Assembly: GCF_019320115.1 (NCBI RefSeq)
Contig: NC_089598.1
Coordinates: 30,771,983-30,835,982, forward strand
Length of the DNA: 64,000 bases
From: Miscanthus floridulus
Taxonomy: Eukaryota > Streptophyta > Magnoliopsida > Poales > Poaceae
Direction: 5' to 3'
Shown here: one piece after another, positions 23,244 through 34,857 of the stretch
Layout: every line of letters starts with the position of its first letter
Numbering within the stretch: the stretch's first letter is position 1
Made by a program: the position numbers and the translations under genes
The notes under the pieces: generated by a model
The model's input: the letters and a program-made list of their open reading frames with translations, nothing else
Told to the model about the DNA's origin: nothing
Database searches by the model: none

Positions 23244-23391
23244 TAGTTTTTAATGGATTTGACCTAGAGTGAGGATAATAGTTGTTAGTTGGGTATTCAA
23301 CTAACAATTAGCTGGATCCATTTAGATAAAAAAATAATAATTGTTAAGCGCTAACTATTAGTTCTATGGATCTAAACATGACCATTTTTCA
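23244..23391. other. Probable decayed MITE
   Basis: The words AGTTGTTAGTTGGGT and AACTAACAATTAGCTGG form a short inverted repeat seen in grass MITEs. No clean ends or target duplication were found. Confidence 0.35.
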
Positions 23392-23400
23392 AAGTATAAA

Positions 23401-24935
23401 GGAAAATGCTAGCGCACGGACGTCCGATGGGGATGAATTCCATCAGACGCCCGCCCTGATGCTTGACCCGTCCCCATCTGCGCACCCCGCCCCCATCCCC
23501 TTCCGTTCGCCCTGACTCCATCCCAATCTACTTGCCCCACCCCCGCAGACACACCCCTGCCCCGTCATGCCCTCGACCACCAGCCCCTAGCACGCCGCAC
23601 GCCATGTCTGTCGACCACCGGCTCACCGTGCCCCCTGACTCTCTGAACAACATGAAATATGTGCAACTTAAAACACTTGAATGCAATATACGTCTAAAAC
23701 AGATAAAACATCTAAAATATACACTTTCAATATATGTGTGAAAACATATGCAACATCCATATAGAACACTTACAACTTGCAATAGAAGGTTGAAACAGAT
23801 GAAACATTTTGGAACATACTATTTGCAACATATGTGTGAAAACCTATGCAACATCAAGATCAAATCGCTTGCAACATATACGTCTACAAACAGATGAAAC
23901 CGTTTGAACAAACGCTTGCAACATGTCTCTAAAACACTTGCAACATATGCAACATGTGCAACATCCCCTGATCTACTTTTGTAGCATCCATATGAATCAA
24001 TTGCAACATGGACCTAAAACAATTGAAACATACATTTGCAACATAGTGGGAGAGAGGCCTGGGCCGGTCGATTCCGATTGACGGGGTGGGAGCCGACGAC
24101 GAGCGGCTGTGTGGTAGCTCATGAGGTTGTGATCACATGAGGAAGTAGTAGAATCAATCATCATGCTTGAGGTAGCTCATGAGGTTGTGATCACATCGGT
24201 AAAATTTTCTCAACCTCGCACACATTCACTCACTAGTACACCATCTCAATCAAATATTTCTTGTACTAATGAGTGTGCTCCTCAAGCAAGCCAATCTTCG
24301 ATTGAGCTAAATCTCATAGAAAACATAGAGCTCAAAGAAGAGGTGGATAGATTAAAGAAAGATGTGATTCGGTTGAAGGGTAAGGAGAAAGCACAACCTT
24401 CTCAAGATAACCGTGATAACATGGTGAAGAAGCTTGAGAAGGGTTCAAACCTGGCTTCCACCCAGCACCAGCACCAGTGGCGCACGCGAGCACCACCACC
24501 ACCACCACTCCACCAGCGCCACCGGCACCAGGCTTGGCTCGGTGGTGACAGTGGAGGATGGGGTGGAGAGTTCCATGGCCACCGAGGTGGGGGAGAGCCG
24601 CTCACTCCCATACAACATCGCCGCGCCACCTCCATGGATCTCGCCGGAGGCGAGTGCATCTCGCTCGTGCTCCATGGATCTCGCTAGGGTAGGGGAGAGG
24701 GCCGCTGGATCTATGGGCAATGAGGGCTCCTGGTGAGGACATCGGGGTGGGAGAGGACGTCTGGCGTTGGTGTGCTATGGCAAGGGATGAGGAGCGCGGG
24801 AGGGGTAAGAATGGGGAGTAGGAAGCGATGGGATAAGTTTTTTTAATATATATGCGGGCGGGAGCAAGCGGTGAGGGTGAAAAAGCTATCCGATGTTTGT
24901 GCGGTCCATTAGACGCACGATACCTAGCATTTCCG
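23401..24935. mobile_element. MULE-1: Pack-MULE carrying a captured gag fragment
   Basis: The left end GGAAAATGCTAGCGCACGGA and the reversed right end CGGAAATGCTAGGTATCGTG are matching, slightly gapped terminal repeats. The flanks carry a 9-bp target duplication with one mismatch (AAGTATAAA at 23392-23400, AAGTGTAAA at 24936-24944), typical of Mutator-like elements. Inside are about ten TGCAACAT words (23650-24020), a captured retrotransposon gag piece (24140-24460) and a GC-rich right part. No transposase is present. It shares ends and TGCAACAT words with MULE-2. Confidence 0.8.
24140..24460 (+). pseudogene. Captured Sirevirus gag fragment inside MULE-1
   Basis: The plus strand reads LEVAHEVVITSV, ISCTNE, ASQSSIE and VIRLKGKE, matching the minus-strand gag of Sirevirus A at about 42650-42950 with few changes. 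Homology starts shortly before 24163 and stops after GSNLA near 24460, where sequence rich in CACCAC takes over. A 25-bp piece just upstream (24114-24138) repeats the sequence at 24173-24197. A fragment of this size cannot act as gag. Confidence 0.85.
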
Positions 24936-24944
24936 AAGTGTAAA

Positions 24945-25296
24945 ATACAACACCAACTACAGAAACTGACCGAGTGCAAGCGAATGCAGAACCGGAGCTC
25001 TGCTGCGTTCCATCGTCCATGTATCGTCAGTGATCACCCATGTCAGGAAGAGTTCTCATGTAGCCATGGCCTCGGCGCCGTCGCATGCGGTCTCAGCTCC
25101 TGAGCATAGGAACACACTGTTGACCGTCCAGAAAATGGCCAGTCAGCATACGGCAGGCCAGTCAGCATACGGCACACTCCATTTGCCAAAAAGGATAGAT
25201 ATGATGAACACATCCTTTTACAGTTTTGCATACCCAGAAGGGAACTTCAGAACACTCCACTTGCTGGAGCTTGGATGCATTTATTCTTTTCTTAAT
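24945..25296. repeat. Diverged copy of the ZOP1 3' flank
   Basis: Words in order (CTCAGCTCCTGAGCA, ACACTGTTGA, ACACTCCATTTGC, ATGAACACATCCTTTTACA) parallel those at 46568-46720 downstream of the ZOP1 gene (CTCAGTTGTCGAGCA, ACACTATTGA, ACACTCCATCTGC, ATGAACATATCCTTTTACA). An old tandem duplication later separated by MULE-2 would explain this. No gene is recognised. Confidence 0.5.
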
Positions 25297-26145
25297 CGGC
25301 ATAGCTAGCGCCTGGACACCCGGATACAAGCTAGCATCCGGACACACCTGCCGTCCGTTCGATCTGAGCCGTGATACATAGCCCAGGCGAGAGCGTGCGG
25401 TGCGCCCACGTCACTCGCGGTGGCCCGTCCTCCATCCACACTCCGACGCCCCATACTCTGGTGACCTTCGCTTCCCGGCCATCGGCCCCAGCCCCAACGC
25501 GCCCCACCCGGTAGCCCTGTCCCCATCCCTAGCGCCCCCTCTCCCCCACCGCGCCCCTCTCCCCTTTCCCCACCGTGCCCCGTTCCCCCACCACACCTCT
25601 ATCCCAAGAGCACGAAACACTTCAAGTGCAACATCACAAAAAATATGTAAACTATGTAGTGCAACATCGGAATATAAATACTGCAACATAACAAAAATAT
25701 GTAGTGCAACATCAAAAATTATATACTGCAACATAAAAATTATAAACTACAACATCAAAAAATTATGTACTGCAACATCAAAAAATTGTGTACTACAACA
25801 TCTCAACCAATAGTACTGCAACGTCGCAAAATCAACCATAAAACATGGAAATAGAAACAACTCAAAATCACCTTTTAGTGCTGCAATATTTGAAAAATGT
25901 AATTTCAACAGTGAAAATCCCCTATTGCAACAATCCCAACATTAGAACTCCCTTTCTGCAACACATGAATCACCCTATTGCAACATTCAAAAACCATCTG
26001 TTGCAACATCCCATGCAACACAGAGAAACAGCAAAAGATGTACAAACAACAAGGGGGTGGTTTCAAGGTGCAGGCTGCTCCAACCCCTAATCCATCACCT
26101 TCGAGATCACCGAAGGGAGGAGGGAATAGGACCCCTAGTTTCAAG

Positions 26146-26996
26146 GTGTCACTCTTTCACTCAAACCTCATATGGGTTTGCTTGAGCACTTATGAATAAT
26201 CATCTATCAACATGATGCATCTCTCTTAATAGTACGACATATCTATTAACTCAAGATCAAATGAAAAACAAAGTTGAGTCGCTTGAGTCGATTTCGTTTG
26301 AACCACATGCCATAGCTTCTTGATCATCAACAATGTGAGGATGTCACCATGTCAATTTTGATTTTCTTCTTGAGCATAGCCATCTTGAGCATGTGACTTA
26401 ATTCCATTCAACAAATGTGAGTTAACTCCAAATGTATCAAGTCACTACCACAATTCATCCAATGTGTTTAATTCTCCATTTCAATGTAACCATCATAGTT
26501 TGATTGGTACCTCAACTAAATGCAAGTACTTTCTTCTTCACCCTAGCTAGGTTCCTCAGTCGCCAAGCCATTGCTTGCCCTTCACACTTGCTTAGTATCT
26601 CAAAGCCTTTCCTTGCTATCTTCACCATCTCAAGCCATCAAGTCACACTTAGTGTTGAATCATTCATTAAGATCATTTGTATAATTGATGTAGCAAGCTT
26701 TGGAATGTGAGACCATTCCATATGCAATCCCTCATGTCTCATTAATTATTTGTCAACGAGCTTGCTTTCATATGAATCACTGAAATCCCACAATAAATAA
26801 GCCTTGCATGAATTACATTTGCATTGTTGTCTTGTGTTTGAACTAGATTATTTATATAACAACACATCATTTTGACTTTCATTAATTACCTATGAGATAA
26901 CATATTTCCTGTCCAACACTTAGCAAATGGGTTAGACCTTTAATCACGTTGTCATTCAATCATCCAAAACCCACTAAAGGGCTTGATGTACTTTCA
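26146..26996 (-). repeat. Sirevirus A 3' LTR, truncated
   Basis: It aligns with 45176-46028 of the 5' LTR; the match begins abruptly at GTGTCACTCTTTCACTC. The other 1.09 kb (equivalent to 44088-45175, containing the promoter end and R/U5) is missing, and MULE-2 sequence follows directly. Confidence 0.85.
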
Positions 26997-27012
26997 ATCT
27001 CCCTCTTTTTGG
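26997..27012 (-). promoter_or_regulatory. Polypurine tract of Sirevirus A
   Basis: The minus strand reads AAAAAGAGGGAGAT directly before the LTR start TGAAAGTACATC. Further GGGGGAG-like tracts (minus strand) lie near 27090, 27175 and 27630, as in other Sireviruses. Confidence 0.85.
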
Positions 27013-27717
27013 TGATTGATGACAACTTGATTAAAGCTTACAAAAAGATATTAAATATTAAATCTTTTGGGTTCAATGATTTATGAGAGGCTCCCCCTTA
27101 ATATGTGCTTATGAATGGAATTCACAAAATAACCTTAAATGTCAATTGCACATATTAAAACACATAGGAGACTCCCCCCTAAATCATTGCATCCGTGAGG
27201 TGCAAGTGTGTGTGACAAACTAAAACCATGATGCATATGACAAGATATATCACACAAAGATGAAATAAATATAAGCATCACATCATACAAATCCATTCTA
27301 AACATGTATGGTCCTTATGAAAGTAAATACAACATGTATATCACACACATATAGCACTCATCATAATTTTTCTCAAGTCCACAAACCACTAAGATAGATT
27401 ATTTTACAAGATAAGGATCATGTCACATGAGTCTCAAAAGATACATCCATTAAGTACAAGTCTCATCTCAAACATGATACAAAGATAAAGCTCATATAAT
27501 CTGTCTTAACTCAAAATGATACATCAATGAAGCTCTCAAAACAAAGACAAACTATAGCTGTAGTACATATCTCTAGGTACAAAAGCTAAAACAAATGAAG
27601 CAATCCTGAAGCTTTAATCACTATCTCTCCCCCTTTGTCATCCATCACCACAAAAGGTCCAATAATGATATACTAAGCACAATGGGGCTGCAAGCTGTAT
27701 CTAGAGGCTGTGATCAC

Positions 27718-29119
27718 TCCTCATCATCATCACCATCCTGTCCACCATCATCCTCATCCTCTTATCGTGGAGCACCAAGTGGACAAGAAGCACCCACAAC
27801 AAAAGGGTCATAGCCACCAAAACCATAGTAGCTATATCCACTTGTGAGGTCACCCCACCAGTCTGAAGCATAGTCGTCTACACTGATACGTGGCTAAGAG
27901 TGAGTAGGCACATGAGCTTGTAGTGGCAAGGTGTCAGGGTGCTCCGGTGCCTGCTCCTACTACTGTTGGTGCTGAGCCTGCTGCTGCTCCTGTCGCTGAA
28001 GAAACTCAGCAAACTGTCTATCATACTTGACCTGTCGTTGCTCCTCAGTCTCTAGGTCACTGAGATCCTCATATGAAAGAGGAGACCTAGGAGGATTAAG
28101 CTCAAGGTTCTAAGTAATCAGCTTGAGTGTGCGGGTATCCTTCCTCCTAGCCTCCCTCTCTCTCTCTCTGTTGCCTAGTCTGGATGTCCCTGCACATCCC
28201 AAAGATAGTGCTGAACATCTTGCGAATAGGCAAAGGAGGGTTGCAACGGCGTGTGGAGGAGCACATGGTGGAGGTGAGGCTCCTCCCGCTGCTACACCAC
28301 CTACAGGTGCATCTACCTCAACTACTGCTGCTGCTCCCCCTAGACCAGCTAGGGGTACTCCAACCTCTATCAAATCTACCACTATCTTCAACACCTTGTG
28401 TTGCTTGTCATACTCAAACATGTGTCCAATCACCTCCTCAATCATGTGGATAATGTATGGTGCAAAGCCACAACCCTTGATGAGCCTCTCACCAACACTC
28501 TGGATCTCACACCATATAAAGTCAAAGATGCTGAAGGGCTCTGTGTCTGGTGCCATCCGGTGAAGAAGGTTTCTGGAGTAATCTACAATAGTGCCCTTAT
28601 CTCCACCTTTACAGTGAATCGATTTCCTGAACATCCTGTCTAGGTACCTGTCGGTAAGGTGAAGATTGTTCACCTTCCCAACTATGCCACTAAGGTACAT
28701 GTAACCAAGTCTCTTAGGAGGTAACACCTGCTCTATGCGAATCCTACCTCTCTGAAGCTCCTCCTCTGAGATACCTAGATGCCCTACGAAGACTGCATAC
28801 TCAACATTGTACCACTATCCCTCTAACATCCAGAGCATACGCCTCAGCTCCTCCTTTACAAACAAGGTAGCATAGAATTGTGCAATAACTTCAGAGTTCT
28901 AGGGATGCTGAAACTCCATGAGCTGGTACACACCGATGAGCTAACATGTAGCAATAGCATCATCAAGAAAGCGCTTTTGTAACTCTCTAATATGTATCCA
29001 ATCAATCCACTGAGACTTAGCCACAACTGGGTTTCTAGAGAGTAGCATACTAGTATAGTAGTCAAGCTAAAACATAGTGTGAAACCTATGATCATAAGGG
29101 CAACTCTTAGGCTGACTCC
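27718..29119 (-). pseudogene. Sirevirus A env-like ORF, 3' part (beyond the Sirevirus B insertion)
   Basis: Continuing from 39420, the minus strand reads PVVAKSQWIDWIHIRELQ, FYATLFVKEEL and then a long open stretch with LGYMYLSGIVGKVNNL and MIEEVIGHMFEYDKQHKVLK, ending in an acidic tail at about 27718. The block FYATLF parallels FYASLY of the env-like ORF at 2561-4993, showing common origin. Several in-frame stops and frame changes are present. Function unknown. Confidence 0.7.
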
Positions 29120-29124
29120 TAGGG

Positions 29125-31513
29125 TGAAGGGTCGAGATGGCGACTAGAGGGGGGTGAATAGTCCTTTTTGAAACTTAATCACGTTGGCTAACCGAAACAA
29201 GTGCGGAATTAAAACTATCGGTCTAGCCAAGACTACACTCCTCTATCTATGTTCACAAGCACCTTGCAAAGATACTAATCAAGCAACAAAGGTGCCGGGC
29301 TAGCTAGAGCTCTCCTAACCAATTCTAGAAGCAAGGTCACACAAACCTATGCCACTAGTACTTTAAGCAACAAGAGAGCTCCTACACATGCTAGTAAGCA
29401 AAAGCACAAAGCCAACTAAGCTCACTAGCAATACTCAATAACAAGGCAACCAATGCCGAATTAGAGAGTGCAAATACTTAGCTACACAAACTAAGCAAAG
29501 TGACTAACAAGGTTACACAAACCAAATTAGCTACGCAAGGGAGCTACTTCTATGCTACACAAGCAAGAAGATAATTAGCAAGCTACACAAGCTAACTAAT
29601 TATTAAAGCAACAACACAAGCTCAATGTATATAAAAGTAATTGCAAGCTTGTGTAACAAGAATGCAAACCAATGGGAAGAACAAGGTTGACATGATGATT
29701 TTTCTCCCGAGGTTCACGTGCTTGCCAACATGCTAGTCCCCGTTGTGTCGACCGCTCACTTGGTGGTTCGGTGGCTAATTGGCATCACCCACCAAGCCCG
29801 CACGTCGGGCGCCACAAGAACCTACCCCGGAAGTGAGGGTAGCTCAATGACACGCTTTACTAAAGTTGCTCTTCACTGCTCCCGTGGGGCGAGCACAATG
29901 CCCCTCACAAAGCACTTCTCCGGAGCGCTGCACAAGCTTCTTGCGGACTTCCACGGAGACCACCACCAAGCCGTCTAGGAGGTGGCAACCTCCAAGAGTA
30001 ACAAGCACCACCGGCTTGCAACTCAATCACCTAGTGCCACTCGATGCAACCTCACAATGTAACCGCACTAGAATCGCTCACTCACACAATCGGATGATCA
30101 CTATCAAGTATGTGTGAGATGGAGGGCTCCCAAGCACTCTCAAGCATGGACACAAAGTCCCCCAAGGTGCTCAACACCAGCCATGGCTGAGGGCCACTTC
30201 TATTTATAGCCCCAAGGGCTAAACTAGCCGTTACCCCTTCACTGGGCGTTTTTCGGGCTAACCGGACGCTGCATCGGACGCAGCACCGGACGCACCGGAC
30301 GTGCATACCGGACACGTCTGATCGCAATACCGGACGTGTCTGGTAGCGCCTGACTGCCATGTGTCCCATTCAAACTAGCCGTTGCCACAACGGCTCTCTG
30401 ACATGTCCGACCGGACGCTCACACCGGACGCAGAAGTAGACATGACCGGACGCTGAGGCGCTATGTCCGGTCGAGTCCAGTAAGCACCTAGGTCTGACCG
30501 GACGCATCCGGTCACCCCTGACCAGACGCTGCTAGCATCCGGTCGACCGTTCATAGAATGCCGACCATGCAGATTCACACCGGACACGTCCGGTGTGGCG
30601 ACCAGACGCGTCCGGTCGCTGAGTTCGTCGGTTAATACCAGACGTGTCCGGTCACCATACCGGACACGTCTGGTCACTCTCTAACCAGTGCAACTCACTC
30701 ATTTTCTTCGCCAAGTTGATCCACATCAACTCCAACTTCAACTCCAACTTCATCTCCTTTGTAAATGTGCCAACACCACCAAGTGTACACCACCATGTGT
30801 ATGTGTGTTAGCTTTTCACAATCATTTCCCAAAGGGTTAGCCACTCAACTTGCCACGCCACTCAATCCTAGAGATGATGCAAAGTTAGATCACTCGAGTG
30901 GCACTTAGATGACCGATATGCAAATGAGTTTGCTCCTCTTGATAGTACGTCCATCTATCCTAAACCCGGTCATAAACTTCTCTACACACCTATGAGCGAT
31001 GAAATGAAATGCCCTAGGTTATACCTTTGCCTTGCGCATTCCATTCCATCTCCTCCAATGTCGATGCAACACATGCACCAACACGATCAACAATGATATG
31101 ATCCACTTCATATCATCACGTGATCATATTGGTTCATTGATCTTGACTTTACTTGCTCTTCACCGTTGCCATCGTCCAGCGGCGCCAAGTCTTGCTCAAG
31201 CTTCACCGCCACGCGGTCCATCACTCCAAAGCCTTTGACTTGCCCTTCACGCTTGCAATCGGTCCATCAAGCCAAGTCTTGTCTTGATCTTCTCCACCTT
31301 GATCACATGACTCAATGTCATGTCTCATGTGCATTTAAGCTCCTTCATCATCACATGTGTGAGCTTTGCAACATCTCCAAGCCATTTTCACCTTCATGGC
31401 ATATGTTGCTCACACACATGTACCTGTGGACTAATCACCTGTGTATCTCGCATAAATATAATTAGTCCACCTAAGTTGTCACTCAATTACCAAAACCACA
31501 CAAGGACCTTTCA
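29125..31513 (-). repeat. Sirevirus B 3' LTR
   Basis: On the minus strand it starts TGAAAGGTCC at 31513 and ends CCCTTCA at 29125. A TATA box (minus-strand GCTATAAATA) is at 30201-30210, and a CCGGACG palindrome cluster sits just upstream of it in U3 (30259-30675). ORFs inside are repeated in the other LTR and carry no domain. Confidence 0.92.
30259..30675. repeat. CCGGACG palindrome cluster, Sirevirus B 3' LTR
   Basis: Dense copies of ACCGGACGC, GCGTCCGGTC and ACCGGACACGTCCGGT-type palindromes end about 50 bp from the LTR TATA box. The cluster at 38160-38575 in the 5' LTR is the same block. Confidence 0.85.
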
Positions 31514-31528
31514 ATCTCCCCCTTTTTG
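31514..31528 (-). promoter_or_regulatory. Polypurine tract of Sirevirus B
   Basis: The minus strand reads AAAAAGGGGGAGAT directly before the LTR. Further minus-strand GGGGGAG copies near 31660, 32085, 32215 and 32260 are the repeated tracts typical of Sireviruses. Confidence 0.9.
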
Positions 31529-34500
31529 GTAATTTATGACAACTCTACAAAGATATGGAAATTAAGCTCTTTTGGATTCATGTTGCTTGCCCAAGCAATT
31601 TTACCATGTGAAAATGATTTTGGACAAGTACCACAAACCCGAAATGGTAGTATTAGCTCCCCCTACATATGTGCTAGAGTGTTTGACTTTAAGTTTGCAC
31701 ATATGCATAGATTTAAATTGTAGGAGAGTAATTACTACCGAATGATGCTAAGGTGTATAGAATAAACTTTTGAAGCGTGTATCAATCGGAGTTGCACCTT
31801 AAAGTTCATCCTTAGCACCATGGTTAGCTAGATATCATTTAGCAATAAAAACACTAGATACCTTGTGAGATCAACATTAAAATCAAGGTACTAGCATTAC
31901 TTGAAAAGCATACCAAGTGTCTAGCTATCATCCTATGCATGCTAGTTATCAAATCATCATTCAAGTTCTACAACTAGCATACACCACACAAGCATGCATA
32001 TTGACTTTGAAAACTTATGCAATGCAAGCAAGCACATGAATATGCACATATCAAATGCAATCAATCAAAGTTCATGAGCTTGCTCCCCCTACTTGTGTGC
32101 TTCTCTTGTCCAAGAATTTTGATCCATCTCTTTTCTCCAATGTTGCTCCCTCTTTGCCCATGTTCATGTCCAACCTCTATTTCTTTTATATCTCATCTCT
32201 CCCATTGTTCAATCTCTCCCCCATTCAATCAAGCTTTCATATCTTTGTATAATCTCTCCCCCTTTGTTATCAATTTCCATAAAAGGTAAGCTTCTTATTG
32301 ATGCAAAGGTATGCATTTGGAGTAGATGGTTGAGGCTTGAATCTTGCATTTTTGATGGACATCACTTGATTGTTGGAATGACACCACTTGTAGATACCAC
32401 TTGTAACTTATACCACTTGTATCTTGTGTAGGGCTTCTTGAGATACCACACATAAGTGATAGCATGGGTTATCCATTTGATACAATTGAGCTCTTGTAGG
32501 TGAGGGATGCATTCTTCATTTGATGATCACTTAAAGTTAAGGATCACTTGTGGAACCATCATCTTGCATCAATGATACTATGTATAGATACCACTTGTAG
32601 GAAGTGAATACCATTTGAAAGAATCTTCTAGTATGGAACCACTTGTTTGATTTATCAATAAAGACCATTTCTTGAACATTTGCTATCTTCATGAGTACCA
32701 CTTATAGGATATCACTTGTGAGTTGATCTAGATATCACTTATGAAATCTTGATGAAATACTTGAGTCTGGATACCATTTGAAACAAACAAACTAGATATC
32801 CATTTGCATTGTTGTCTTGTGCTTGTACTCTTATCACCATCATGAGCTTTTATGATTGACTTGAACTAAATTGATTTGCCTAAGCTTCCAAGTCTGGTTT
32901 GAACCAATGACAAGCTTCTTCACACCTCTTGCAAGGGTTATCTTGCCAATGTTGTACTTGTCACTTGTTAGCAATCCAAATTGAGTCAAGTACTTGGGTT
33001 TGCTAGCTCATGAACAAATTCATATACTAACCACTAGATCAAGTAATCATTCAAACAATAGTGGTAGGCTATGAATTTAAACATTTCATTTGTTATGCAT
33101 AATCCTATGAAGCATGTACTATATGCACTAACCGCATACTAGTAAGGGATGAAATGATCATGCACATTACAATGATACCTTTGCTATGTTGGAGTAGAGG
33201 ATAGTCACATAGATTCCAATTCATTACTCCAATAGCAATGTGAAGTCTAATTATAAGCTTGGTGAAGACTAATAGATACCATGTTGAATTTCATTCTTCA
33301 CCCATATAAAATGAATACCACTTATGATCAAGTGCACTTTCTTGTTGTGGTTGACTTGCTTTATCTTTTGATCTTTGCTTGCATGAGAGTATCAATTTGT
33401 GAATACCACTTGAAATATCATGACTAGCTCTCTTTTGGGTGTTGCTTGCTTTTCTTGATCAACCCTTTTGATTTCTTCAACTAAGCATCTCAAATGTTCC
33501 TCGGATCACCACTTCCATGTTAGCCTTCCAAGTACCACACTTGGTTTACCTACACATAGGCGGCAAGCCCCTACACTAGGGAGAAGTGACCTCTCTCCAA
33601 GAACCATTATTGACACTTACTTGAAATAACTTGATTGATTGATCCAAATGATGGACTTAACTTGATGAGTAACCTTGATTCCTTCTTTAAGTCCTTTTCT
33701 TTCTTCTTGTTTAAGTTCTTTTCTTTCTACTAAATGATTTCTAATAGTCACTAGAACTTAAACTTCAACTTCATCTTGAGTTTGATCTTGATCTTCCAAT
33801 TTGAGTACCGAATGTGTGCAAAGTACACTCCACAATCAAATAGCCTTGTACTCATATCTTGTCATGCTTCTAGATCATTTCAAAACCAAACTTAGGTACC
33901 TCAAACACTTGTAAACATGTTTCCAACTTGAGGACCTTTCAATCAAAGTGACTCTAGATTAATCCACCATTTATCACTTTTCTGACAGATTTTGTACCCT
34001 TCAAAGAAATAAGCATATATCCCAAAGTACAAATCCAAATACCACGAAATTTGGTAGAGATGTTCTTTACTAAGTTATCTAGTAGCTGTAAAAATTTGAG
34101 CTTCATTTGACTTCTAGATTGCTGCTATATATATCAATTCTTCCACCACTGCTATATGCTAAAAAACTGCTGCACTATAGCTGACAAGATCCACTCCAAA
34201 ACTGAAGCATTTCTTATCCAATTCTCATGAAAATTTTATAGCATCTTATACCATAAGTCTAGAGCATGTACACCAATTTTCATGCCAATCCAATAAGTTT
34301 TGATTTCTCAAACATGGCTAAGTTCACAGCTAGCTCAGATTTTGCAATATAGGATAGATTTCAACAATTGAGCTATACTTCATCAAATATGAATCAAACT
34401 TGAAGCTAACTTGTTTGAATACTTCCATAAGACATATATCCATTCAAACCACTTACTAAATGTCATCTTATGAACTTATCCAACACAAATTAATCCAAAC

Positions 34501-34857
34501 TTGACTACTAATCAATTATCCATTCAATCATCTCATAGCAAGCAACATTGCATATTTATCCAACTCAATCAACTCATATGCACCCAAATGAAATGATCAA
34601 CAAGAGATATACCTTGGTTAGCTCATGATCATCCAACTAGCAAGCTTCAACTCAATTATTTGCAAGTCATCAAATAATCCAATAAATCACTACAACTTGA
34701 ATATGACACTTGTATGTTGTAGCACTTGGACTTCATCCAATTTTCAATTGGCATTGGGTTTGGATGAACACTAAGCTTCATAACTCGATTCAACATATGA
34801 TGAACAATGGGAGATCAATTGAATCAAGTCTCCAATGCTGATGGTACCTACAATCAA
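31529..34857 (-). other. Non-coding region of Sirevirus B in place of pol
   Basis: AT-rich with no long ORF and no recognisable pol domain. It carries PPT-like tracts at 31660-32260 and many dispersed copies of a TACCACTTG word between 32380 and 33430. The remainder has no recognisable feature. Confidence 0.7.
32380..33430 (-). repeat. Dispersed ATACCACTTG repeats (minus strand CAAGTGGTAT)
   Basis: Roughly fifteen exact or near copies of ATACCACTTGTA/ATACCACTTGAA occur in about 1 kb, for example near 32390, 32412, 32592, 32696, 33310 and 33400. The word equals the primer-site/LTR junction of the same element (GATACCACTTGAAGGG at 37014-37029). Confidence 0.6.

Noticed and set aside
24163..24687. 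174-codon ORF taken as a gene
   Set aside because: Its first half is a captured gag piece and its second half is GC-rich MULE filler; it is not a conserved protein.
25626..26035. Regularly spaced GCAACAT words, looked at as a possible CRISPR-like array
   Set aside because: The word is too short, the spacing is irregular, and this is a eukaryotic transposon interior.
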